From Paenibacillus sp. FSL R7-0345 (lineage in GTDB: Bacteria; Bacillota; Bacilli; Paenibacillales; Paenibacillaceae): a DNA stretch of 64,000 bases. Positions 10,350 to 17,321 of the stretch are shown here, one piece after another. The stretch lies in NCBI RefSeq assembly GCF_038595055.1, contig NZ_CP152002.1:5314501-5378500 (forward strand), in the 5' to 3' direction. Numbering within the stretch: position 1 is the stretch's first letter; each line of letters opens with the position of its first letter. The notes beneath the pieces were generated by a model that was not told the DNA's origin, made no database searches, and worked only from the letters and a program-made list of their open reading frames with translations. The position numbers were made by a program, and so were the translations under genes.

Positions 10350-10728
10350 CTAGGCAACCGGCAGCGCCGCAAACATGGAGAGCGCCATGCGCCAGTCCAT
10401 AAACAGCATGCCGGCCAGTGCGGAGACCGGCAGGACGAATGCCCCGGCAAGCTGCGGCAGCAGATGGGAGGTCCCCGTTTCTACCAGCGTGAAGTCGCCC
10501 ATCATCATATTGGCCAGATCACCGGGATCACGGCGGTACAGATAGCCGAGCGGCAGCTTGCGCAGATGCAGGCTTTTGCAGCTTCCGCTTCCCAGCTCTT
10601 CGGGCCGAAAAATCTCAAAGTGGCTTCTATCCAGACAGTACGTATATTGAAATCCTTCACAGACCAGTGTCTTATGCGCATCTATCACTTCATGGCCGCT
10701 GCTGCGGCCCTCGGTTTGGTTTCAGCAT
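10350..10728 (-). pseudogene. Decayed ABC exporter fragment (membrane-domain N-terminus)
   Basis: This is the remnant of a fused permease/ATPase ABC exporter gene. A normal-looking start survives at ATG 10728 (MLKPNRGPQQRP) with AGGGG 8 bases upstream, but a stop follows within 13 codons. A shifted frame then continues through LRKLPLGYLYRRDPGDLAN and a hydrophobic segment ending FMDWRMALSMFAALPVA. This is the pattern of the first transmembrane helices of siderophore- or drug-type ABC exporters. The frame ends at a TAG at 10352-10350. The rest of the permease and the whole ATPase domain are missing. A Fur-box-like operator still lies upstream, so the parent gene was probably iron-regulated. 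Family assignment is by recognition of the RRDPGDLANMMMGDF region; function is lost. Confidence 0.7.
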
Positions 10729-10769
10729 ATGGTTCGCCCCTGTTAAGTAGGGCTAATTAAAACCAACAT

Positions 10770-10784
10770 TGAGAATTGTTATCA
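10770..10784 (-). promoter_or_regulatory. Fur-box-like operator upstream of the exporter remnant
   Basis: TGAGAATTGTTATCA matches the 7-1-7 Fur box TGATAATNATTATCA at 13 of 15 positions. It lies 42 bases upstream of the remnant's ATG. On the minus strand a TTGATA (-35-like) and TTTAAT (-10-like) pair surround it with an 18-base spacer, so a bound repressor would block the promoter. The site fits iron repression of the lost exporter. Confidence 0.65.
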
Positions 10785-10886
10785 ATTGAAGATTAAAAGG
10801 TTTGCAACAGAAAAAGAGTACCCGGAGGTACTCTCAGGAATCTAGCTATATTGCAGCGCCCCCGCCCTATTGCAGGGGGTGAGCCG

Positions 10887-11330
10887 GAATCAAGGGCATT
10901 TTTGCCCTTGATCTCGCCCTTTTGCCAGCGGCGGCTGGAATCAAGGGCATTTCTGCCCTTGATTTCGTCCATTTACCCACGGCAGGCAGAATCAAGGGCA
11001 TTTCTGCCTTTGATTTCGCCCATTTGCCCGCGGCAGGTAGAATCAAGGGCATTTTTGCCTTTGATTTCGCCCATTTACCCACGGCAGGCAGAATCAAGGG
11101 CATTTTTGCCCTTGATTTCACCCTTTTGCCCGCGGCAGGTAGAATCAAGGGCATTTTTGCCTTTGATTTCGCCCATTTACCCACGGCAGGCAGAATCAAG
11201 GGCATTTCTGCCCTTGATTTCGCCCATTTGCCCGCGGCAGGTAGAATCAAGGGCATTTCTGCCCTTGATTTCGCCCATATACCCGCGGCAGCCGGAATCA
11301 AGGGCATTTCTGCCTTTGATTTCGCCTGTA
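10887..11330. repeat. Tandem array: nine 51-bp units, each carrying a hairpin
   Basis: Units start at 10887, 10938, 10989, 11040, 11091, 11142, 11193, 11244 and 11295, an exact 51-base period; the last is truncated. Each unit begins GAATCAAGGGCA, then a 4-base loop of T/C, then TGCCCTTGAT or TGCCTTTGAT, forming a ~10-bp stem. A ~27-base linker follows. In units 2-7 the linker alternates between an ACCCACGGCAGGCA and a GCCCGCGGCAGGTA ending, giving a 102-base higher-order repeat. Because 51 is divisible by 3, long open frames run through the array in several frames on both strands, and I do not accept any as a gene. The array ends 38 bases past the stop of the rRNA methyltransferase gene and has no T-tract typical of a terminator. 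Confidence 0.95.
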
Positions 11331-11368
11331 AGCGCGCGCCAGAAGTCAGCGCCGGCCGCATCAGTTCC

Positions 11369-12808
11369 TCACTTCTTGCTGCGCACCTCGAACACGGCAA
11401 ACTTCAGGTAGTGGCCCTCGTCCACGCCGAGAATCTGCGGGTGGTCCTTGCCGGCTGCCCGCCATTCAATCAGGCGCAGCACCTTGCCGGCATCCCTGGC
11501 CGCTTCGGCGATAGTGTCCAGGAACAGCTGCGGCTGCATATGGTACGAGCAGCTTGCAGTCACCAGGTAGCCGCCCTCGTTAACCAGCTTCATGCCGTGC
11601 AGGTTGATGTCCTTATAGCCGCGGACGGCACCCGGTACTGCGCTTTTGGTTTTGGCAAAAGCAGGCGGGTCCAGGATGACGACATCCCAGGTGCGTCCGC
11701 CGCCGGCGGTCATCGGCTTCGCCGTGTCTGTCTTGGCTGCCGGCTTGCCTCCAGGCTTGACGTCCGCATTGCCGGTGGCCCGCTCCGAGCGCTCCTCCAG
11801 CCCTTTTATCTGATTGCGCAGGAAGGCAAAGGCATCGTCCACAACAAACTCGACGCGGTCTGTAAACCCGTTGATCTCGACATTCGCTTTGGCGCTTTCG
11901 ATTGCATGGGCGGAAACGTCAAGGCAGGTTACCTTTTTCGCGCCGTATTTGCAGGCATGCAGCGTGAAGCTGCCCGTATGCGCGAAGCATTCCAGCACGG
12001 TTGCGCCGTCCCAGTAAGGGAAGGTGACCGGCTTGCCGCTTTTATTCACCGGAAGGGTCTGCACAGATCCGTCCTCTGTCTCCACTTCCTGTAGCGTAAT
12101 GCCGCTGCGTCCGCCCCAGCCCTTCATCAGCGGAGCAATCGATGCCCTGTTTTCGCGCTGGTCAAAGAAATAGCCGGTCTTCTGGCCTTCTTCGATATCC
12201 ACGATCACCTTCAGCCCGTTCTCGGTCACTGTAATATGGCGCGGGCATTCGCCGTACAATATGCCGGTTCTCTGCTCCAGGCCCTCCAACTCACGGACAG
12301 AGACATCGCTGCGTTCATAAATGCCCTGCGGTGCCATTACCTGTACGAGTGCCTCCACGATGGCATCCCGGCATTTGTCCATGCCCAGTGTCAGCAGCTG
12401 CACTACCAGCACATCGCCGAACCGGTCGATGATCAGCCCCGGCAAAAAATCCGCCTCGCCGTATACGAAACGGTATGCGTCCGCTCCCGGCAAAAACCGT
12501 TCCCGGTGCCGCAGGCAGCTTGTAAACCGTTCCACAAAAAATGCCGTATCCATCCCGGCGAGCGGGGACTCCGATACAATTCTTACCCGGATCTGTGAGG
12601 CCGGGTTATAATATCCGGTTGCCAGATATCTCCCCTGATGATTAAGCACATCCACCAAACCGCCGGCCTGCGCCTCTCCGTCCACTGAAGCTACCTCGCT
12701 GGCAAACACCCACGGGTGGCCTTGCTCCAGTCTTTTTTTGCGGCCGCGTTCCAGAATAACCGATGCCAATGACTTCAACTCCCTGTTCCTATTGTTAATT
12801 TCATACAT
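11369..12808 (-). CDS. Class I SAM-dependent rRNA methyltransferase, RlmI-like
   Basis: This is a probable 23S rRNA cytosine-C5 methyltransferase of the RlmI/YccW family. A PUA-type RNA-binding domain opens the protein (VILERGRKKRLEQGHPWVF). The Rossmann methyltransferase domain follows, with the SAM-binding motif ECFAHTGSFTLHA, then CLDVSAHAIE and the catalytic-loop motif LDPPAFAKTK. About 479 residues from the ATG at 12808 exceeds the usual ~400. Two insertions explain this: one after QRENRASIAPLM, and an Ala/Lys/Gly-rich one (ERATGNADVKPGG) before the DPPAF motif. The start is uncertain: no strong ribosome binding site is visible and a TTG at 12853 is also open. It is divergent from the Na/Pi symporter-like gene. 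Confidence 0.82.
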   Translation of the reverse strand: MYEINNRNRELKSLASVILERGRKKRLEQGHPWVFASEVASVDGEAQAGGLVDVLNHQGRYLATGYYNPASQIRVRIVSESPLAGMDTAFFVERFTSCLRHRERFLPGADAYRFVYGEADFLPGLIIDRFGDVLVVQLLTLGMDKCRDAIVEALVQVMAPQGIYERSDVSVRELEGLEQRTGILYGECPRHITVTENGLKVIVDIEEGQKTGYFFDQRENRASIAPLMKGWGGRSGITLQEVETEDGSVQTLPVNKSGKPVTFPYWDGATVLECFAHTGSFTLHACKYGAKKVTCLDVSAHAIESAKANVEINGFTDRVEFVVDDAFAFLRNQIKGLEERSERATGNADVKPGGKPAAKTDTAKPMTAGGGRTWDVVILDPPAFAKTKSAVPGAVRGYKDINLHGMKLVNEGGYLVTASCSYHMQPQLFLDTIAEAARDAGKVLRLIEWRAAGKDHPQILGVDEGHYLKFAVFEVRSKK

Positions 12809-12867
12809 GTCCAATGCATTGCTTTCATATATTGGTGTACAACCCCCGTTCAAAGGAGCATGTCCTT

Positions 12868-13860
12868 ATGATCCGTGACCTGCTGTTCCCTGTCATATAC
12901 GGCCTTGTTATATTTCTCGCCGGCATGAAGCTGATGGAGACCGCGCTGGCGAAGCTCGCCGGCCCGCTGCTGACGCGGAGCCTGCATAAAGCGACCTCTA
13001 CGCCGCTGAAGGGCCTGTTCGCCAGCAGCCTGCTGTCGGCTCTGCTGCAGAGCAGCACCGCCGTAACCGTGCTGACCATCGGCATGGTCAATGCCGGGCT
13101 GCTCACGTATGCCCGCACGCTGGGCATTATACTCGGCAGCAACATCGGCACCTGCCTGACCACCGAGCTGATCGGACTGCAGATCAGCTCGGCAGCAGCG
13201 CCGCTGTTCACCGCGGCGCTCTGCCTCTGGGCATCAGCCGTCATCCTCGGCGAGCTGCCGCCCTTCTCCTGGCGGGCCGCCGAGGCCTGCCGCAAGGTTT
13301 CCGGCCCGCTCCAGTTCATCAGCCTGGCGGTGGCCGGCTTTGCCCTGGTGCTCTGGGGCATCGCCGTCATGCAGTCGGTCGGCCCCGCGCTTGAAGCCAG
13401 CGGCATGTTCCGCTGGTTCCTGGACCATGCGGCCACCAGCGCCCTGTGGGGCCTGGCCGCCGGGGCTTGCCTGACCGCGATGCTGCACAGCAGCGCTGCG
13501 GTCATCGGGATGGCCATGGGCCTGGCATCCGCAGGCACCATGCCGCCGGAAATCGGCATCGCCATTGTGCTCGGCGCCAACGTCGGCACCTGTGTCACCG
13601 CCGTCATTGCTTCAATCGGCGGCTCAGCCTCCGGCAAGTTCGTTGCCGGCTCGCATGTGGCGCTCAACGTCGGCGGTGCCCTGCTGTTCCTGCCGTTCAT
13701 CGGACCGCTGCAGGACCTGTCCGCCTTGTTCGGCGGCGGCCCCGCCTCCCAGCTCGCCCATGCCCAGACGATCTTCAATGTCGTCTGCTCACTGGCCGTG
13801 CTGCCGCTGTGCTATCTGCCGCTCTGGTCCAGAGTCGAGCAGCGGCTCAGCCGCATCTGA
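12868..13860 (+). CDS. Na/Pi cotransporter family protein
   Basis: This is a 330-residue membrane protein of the Na/Pi cotransporter II family (Na_Pi_cotrans, NptA/YjbB type). The family imports or exports phosphate coupled to sodium. The hallmark inverted duplication is visible: LLQSSTAVTVLTIG in the first half and MLHSSAAVIGMAMG in the second, each followed by an NIGTC or NVGTC loop (GSNIGTC, GANVGTC). At least eight hydrophobic segments are apparent. The ATG at 12868 has AAAGGAG 9 bases upstream; 18 extra codons from an earlier start are unlikely. There is no PhoU-like C-terminal domain, as in short family members. Direction of transport cannot be told from sequence. Confidence 0.87.
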   Translation: MIRDLLFPVIYGLVIFLAGMKLMETALAKLAGPLLTRSLHKATSTPLKGLFASSLLSALLQSSTAVTVLTIGMVNAGLLTYARTLGIILGSNIGTCLTTELIGLQISSAAAPLFTAALCLWASAVILGELPPFSWRAAEACRKVSGPLQFISLAVAGFALVLWGIAVMQSVGPALEASGMFRWFLDHAATSALWGLAAGACLTAMLHSSAAVIGMAMGLASAGTMPPEIGIAIVLGANVGTCVTAVIASIGGSASGKFVAGSHVALNVGGALLFLPFIGPLQDLSALFGGGPASQLAHAQTIFNVVCSLAVLPLCYLPLWSRVEQRLSRI

Positions 13861-13875
13861 TCTATCTCAGGCCGC

Positions 13876-13908
13876 ACAGCGGTTCTCCTTAACCGGGAGA
13901 ATCGCTGT
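13876..13908. terminator. Hairpin between convergent genes
   Basis: An imperfect 13-bp stem (ACAGCGGTTCTCC / GGAGAATCGCTGT) with a 7-base loop lies between the end of the Na/Pi symporter-like gene and the end of ecfT. No strong T-tract follows on either side, so it is a weak bidirectional terminator candidate. Confidence 0.5.
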
Positions 13909-13955
13909 ACTATTATACTTCAAACTGTCCTGTGATACTAATCTATTCTTTTCAA

Positions 13956-14783
13956 TTAAAAGATACTGTAGAATCTTGAGCCATCATAAAAAGTAATAAT
14001 CAGCGCTGCCGCAGCCAGGGACAGCATCAGCCCTAAGGCAATATAGTCCCTGTCCGTAAAGGGGCGGCCCATGTACCAGGTCCGTTTCCGGCCGCTGCCG
14101 AAGCCGCGCAGCTCCATCGCTGTGCTGATTTTCTCGATCCGCTCGATGCTCGACAGAATCAGCGGCAGCAGGATCGATACGATATTTTTCAGGCGCCGGG
14201 GCAGCTTCTCTTTGCGGGAAAGATCGATTCCCCTGGCCTGTGCCGAGAAGGAGATATTCTCGTAGTCCCGCTGAATATCAGGAATATAACGCAGAGCCAG
14301 GGATACGGAATAAGCAATCTTGTAGTTTACCCCGATCCGGTTCAGGGACGCGGCGAATTCGCTCGGATCTGTCGTCAGCAGGAACAGCAGCGCCACCGGG
14401 ATGACTACGGTATACTTCAGCGCGATATTAAGCTGGTAGAACAGCTGTTCAGCTGTAACGGTGTACCGTCCGGCCAAGTGGAACAGATCGTGACGGGTGC
14501 CGTAAATCCGCGTGCCCTCCAAAGGGGAAAACAGAAAAATCGCCACATGGTTAAGCAGGAAAAAGAACAGGATAAAATACAGCACAAAAGCGTAGTCCTG
14601 AAACCTCACTTTTGAAACTTTAAACAAAACAAGACTGATCAGCAGCATAACGGCGAGGCATCTCGTATCGTAGGTAATCATGGCCGTCAGCGACCAGACA
14701 ATGAACACAATCAGCTTGGCCGCTCCGCTGAGACGGTGGACCGCCGAGTCCTGTTTCGTATAGGTCAGCATTCTGGCCTTCAT
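13956..14783 (-). CDS. ecfT: ECF transporter transmembrane subunit (EcfT)
   Basis: This 275-residue integral membrane protein is the coupling (T) subunit of an energy-coupling-factor importer. It links the ATPases to a substrate-binding S subunit. About five hydrophobic segments are visible. The C-terminal cytoplasmic region carries the two coupling-helix motifs as QARGID and LRGFG, the signature of the CbiQ/EcfT family. The ATG overlaps the stop of the double-ATPase gene (ATGA), so the two are translationally coupled. It is last in an S - A-A - T operon. Confidence 0.9.
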   Translation of the reverse strand: MKARMLTYTKQDSAVHRLSGAAKLIVFIVWSLTAMITYDTRCLAVMLLISLVLFKVSKVRFQDYAFVLYFILFFFLLNHVAIFLFSPLEGTRIYGTRHDLFHLAGRYTVTAEQLFYQLNIALKYTVVIPVALLFLLTTDPSEFAASLNRIGVNYKIAYSVSLALRYIPDIQRDYENISFSAQARGIDLSRKEKLPRRLKNIVSILLPLILSSIERIEKISTAMELRGFGSGRKRTWYMGRPFTDRDYIALGLMLSLAAAALIITFYDGSRFYSIF

Positions 14784-16486
14784 CCGCGCCGCACCTCCCT
14801 GTCAAAAGCGATAAACGTGCGGACAAGCTCCTCCGGCTGCTGCAGCCCCGCTTTTAGCGCAAGCGTATAGAGCGAGGTTTCTCTCAGGTTAGCCTTCTCT
14901 ACAATAGAACGGTCCGTCAAAATCCGCTCCGGCAGGTCATCGCCCGCCTTCTTCCCGTCCGCCAGCACAATCGCCCGCTGGGCATATTCCAGCATCAGGT
15001 GCATATCATGCGTGATCATGATTACCGTGATTCCCCTGCTGCTCAGCCCCCGCAGAAATTCCATCATTTCATTATAGTGCCGGTAGTCCTGGCCGGCGGT
15101 AGGTTCATCCAGGATGATGATCTCCGGTTCCAGCACCAGGATCGAAGCGATGGTGACCCGCTTCTTCTGCCCGTAGCTGAGTGCGGATACCGGCCATTCA
15201 CGGAATTCATGCAGGCCGCAGATTCGCAGCACGTTATGAACGCGTTCCCGGATCTGTTCCTCCGGAACATCGCGCAGTTTAAGGCCCAAGGCGACCTCAT
15301 CATACAGCAGTGTCTTTGACAGCATATGATTCGGATTCTGCATGACAAAGCCGATGCGCTCCGCCCGCTCTTTGATGGTATCCCGGCCGATATCCCGGCC
15401 GTTCAACCAGATGCTTCCCGAGGATGGCTTATAGAAGCCGCAGATCAGCTTGGACACGGTTGACTTCCCGGCCCCGTTCCTGCCGGCGATGGCCAGCATC
15501 TCGCCCCGGTTAACGGTCAGTGACAGCTTGTCCAGCACGGCTGTCTCCCGGTCATAGCCGAAGGTGACCTCTTTCAGCTCAAGCAGCGGAACGGCTTCAG
15601 CCGGAGTGGTCTGCTCCCGGCAGCCGTCAATCCACTGCTGCAGCCGCCCGGCGGCATCCTCCAGCCGGAGCAGCTCCGGATGCTGGGGCTGGAGGTCAGG
15701 CGTTACCGCCACACCGGCATACCGCAGCGCGGTCAGGTACAGCGGCTCGCGGAGCCCGGTTCCGGCCAGCAGGCCGGAGCTTAGCAGCTCGGCAGGCGGC
15801 AGGTCAGCCACGATGACCCCGTCGTTCATGATGATGATCCGGTCCACCGGCCGGTGCAGGACCTCCTCCAGCCGGTGTTCGATGATAACCACCGTTTTGC
15901 CGGTTTCACGCTGGAGCTGGTCAATATGTTCAATTGTCCGGGTACCGGTGTAAGGATCTAGACTGGCCAGCGGCTCGTCGAACAGCAGAATATCGACATT
16001 GCCGGCGAGTACGCCGGCCAGCATCGTCTTCTGCTTCTGGCCGCCGGAGAGCTCCTGCGGCGAAGCCGGCAGCAGTTCCTCAATACCGGCAGCCCTGGCT
16101 GCCGCAGTGACCCGCTCCTTCATTTCATGCAGGGGCACTGCCGCATTCTCCAGCACAAAAGCGATATCTTCGCCTACTGTAAGCCCGACAAACTGACCGT
16201 CCGGGTCCTGCAGCACTGTTCCTACCGATTGGGACAATGCAGCGATACTCTGCGCCTGCTGCTCCTGCCCCATTATGCGCAGGCTTCCGGCCGTCTCTCC
16301 AGGGTAGTGAAAAGGGATAAGCCCGTTGATACAATGTGCCAGTGTACTCTTCCCGCTACCCGAAGGCCCGACAATCAGCACCTTTTCACCCTGACTGATG
16401 CTCAGATTGATTCCGCGCAGTGTCGGCTCCTGCTGGGCCCGGTAGGTGTAGCTGAAATCCGTAAACTCTATAACTGCTTTACTCAT
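14780..16486 (-). CDS. ECF transporter ATPase, two ABC domains fused
   Basis: This 568-residue protein has two complete ABC ATPase domains, replacing the separate EcfA1 and EcfA2 (YkoD-like architecture). Domain 1 has Walker A GPSGSGKST, signature LSGGQKQ and Walker B LLFDEPLASLD. Domain 2, from about residue 300, has GRNGAGKST, LSYGQKKR and IILDEPTAGQD. All catalytic motifs look intact in both halves. AGAGG precedes the ATG. It powers the adjacent S and T subunits. Fused double ATPases usually belong to dedicated, group I-like ECF transporters rather than shared modules, so this set probably serves one substrate. Confidence 0.93.
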   Translation of the reverse strand: MSKAVIEFTDFSYTYRAQQEPTLRGINLSISQGEKVLIVGPSGSGKSTLAHCINGLIPFHYPGETAGSLRIMGQEQQAQSIAALSQSVGTVLQDPDGQFVGLTVGEDIAFVLENAAVPLHEMKERVTAAARAAGIEELLPASPQELSGGQKQKTMLAGVLAGNVDILLFDEPLASLDPYTGTRTIEHIDQLQRETGKTVVIIEHRLEEVLHRPVDRIIIMNDGVIVADLPPAELLSSGLLAGTGLREPLYLTALRYAGVAVTPDLQPQHPELLRLEDAAGRLQQWIDGCREQTTPAEAVPLLELKEVTFGYDRETAVLDKLSLTVNRGEMLAIAGRNGAGKSTVSKLICGFYKPSSGSIWLNGRDIGRDTIKERAERIGFVMQNPNHMLSKTLLYDEVALGLKLRDVPEEQIRERVHNVLRICGLHEFREWPVSALSYGQKKRVTIASILVLEPEIIILDEPTAGQDYRHYNEMMEFLRGLSSRGITVIMITHDMHLMLEYAQRAIVLADGKKAGDDLPERILTDRSIVEKANLRETSLYTLALKAGLQQPEELVRTFIAFDREVRRG

Positions 16487-16542
16487 CTCTATCTTCCTCT
16501 TTCAACTGATTCATTACATTTGTATCCTCTTATTTCAACAGA

Positions 16543-16567
16543 AAAGCCGGTGATTGTCACCGGCTTT
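16543..16567 (-). terminator. Hairpin between the ECF S and A genes
   Basis: A perfect 11-bp stem (AAAGCCGGTGA / TCACCGGCTTT) with a 3-base loop is followed on the minus strand by TTTTCTGTT. It lies between the S-component stop and the ATPase start, so it may be an internal partial terminator that makes more S subunit than ATPase. Confidence 0.6.
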
Positions 16568-16583
16568 CTGTTAATCTGTTCAA

Positions 16584-17144
16584 TTAGCCCAGCTTTCGCA
16601 GGCTTCCCTGCTTGGTTCGCGTCTTGGCATAAGCAGCTGCGAGCAGCGTGCCAATGACAGCCACGGTCACAATATTTGCCGCACCGGCAGCCAGCCCCTG
16701 CGTGTATACCTTATTCGCCGGCTCTGCATAGATCAGAATATCCAGCGTCGGCGCTACAGCGAACCAGGCAATGGCATTGGCCACAATCTGGGCCAGGTTA
16801 AAGCGGATAATCTCTCTTTTGCCGAACACACCATCCTGAATGGAGATGCCGGCAACCAGCAGGCCGATAATCAGGCCGACCAGTCCGGAGGAGATGACCC
16901 AGCTGAACCAGGGCGAGCCGTAAAAAATAAAATCCTTCAGCGTATGGCCGATGAGTCCGATCAGCAGTCCGGCTACAGGACCATACAGCAGGGAAAACAA
17001 TGCAAGCAGCGCGTAGGTTGTTTCAATGCTCGTATTCGGAATGCCTGAGGGGATCGAACCGAATCTTCCTAAAATTACGAATAAGGCCGAGCCGATCCCC
17101 ACCGCTACAATTGATCTAATCGATAATAACTCTTTCTTCGCCAT
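16584..17144 (-). CDS. ECF transporter S component, UPF0397-like
   Basis: This 186-residue membrane protein begins MAKKELLSIRSIVAVGIG, resembling the UPF0397 group of ECF substrate-binding subunits. It shows about six hydrophobic segments, and the segments LLYGPVAGLLIGLIGH and YGSPWFSWVISSGLVGL are typical of the group. The substrate is a small vitamin or precursor that I cannot identify. I chose ATG 17144 because AGGGAG lies 9 bases upstream; frames open further upstream give no plausible N-terminus. It is the first gene of the S - A-A - T operon. A TATAAT at 17237-17232 could be its -10 box, but no good -35 is visible. I saw no riboswitch in the short leader. Confidence 0.85.
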   Translation of the reverse strand: MAKKELLSIRSIVAVGIGSALFVILGRFGSIPSGIPNTSIETTYALLALFSLLYGPVAGLLIGLIGHTLKDFIFYGSPWFSWVISSGLVGLIIGLLVAGISIQDGVFGKREIIRFNLAQIVANAIAWFAVAPTLDILIYAEPANKVYTQGLAAGAANIVTVAVIGTLLAAAYAKTRTKQGSLRKLG

Positions 17145-17271
17145 CTGCTTCATCTCCCTGATAATTGAATTTACCCGTGGCGTACAGCATGTTATGCCTG
17201 ACCTGGATACGCCTGTTATGTACTTTTCAGAATTATACATCGGATTACTAGGGTTTACTATAGCTTCAGCC

Positions 17272-17310
17272 AAAAAAAATCTGCAAAGCGCTGTAACTGC
17301 CGCTTTGCAG
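17272..17310 (-). terminator. Rho-independent terminator of the Big_2 gene
   Basis: A perfect 10-bp stem (CTGCAAAGCG / CGCTTTGCAG) with a 10-base loop is followed on the minus strand by a run of eight T. It lies 11 bases past the Big_2 gene stop and separates that gene from the ECF operon. Confidence 0.92.
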
Positions 17311-17321
17311 ATCAGATTTCT

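Noticed and set aside
10887..11330. CRISPR array
   Set aside because: The full 51-base unit repeats, with near-identical linkers instead of unique spacers, and no cas genes are near.
10922..12094. 390-codon plus-strand frame through the repeat array into rlmI
   Set aside because: Half is the 51-bp repeat, half is antisense to a clear methyltransferase.
12825..13778. 317-codon minus-strand frame
   Set aside because: Antisense to the Na/Pi cotransporter, which carries the QSS repeats and a strong ribosome binding site.
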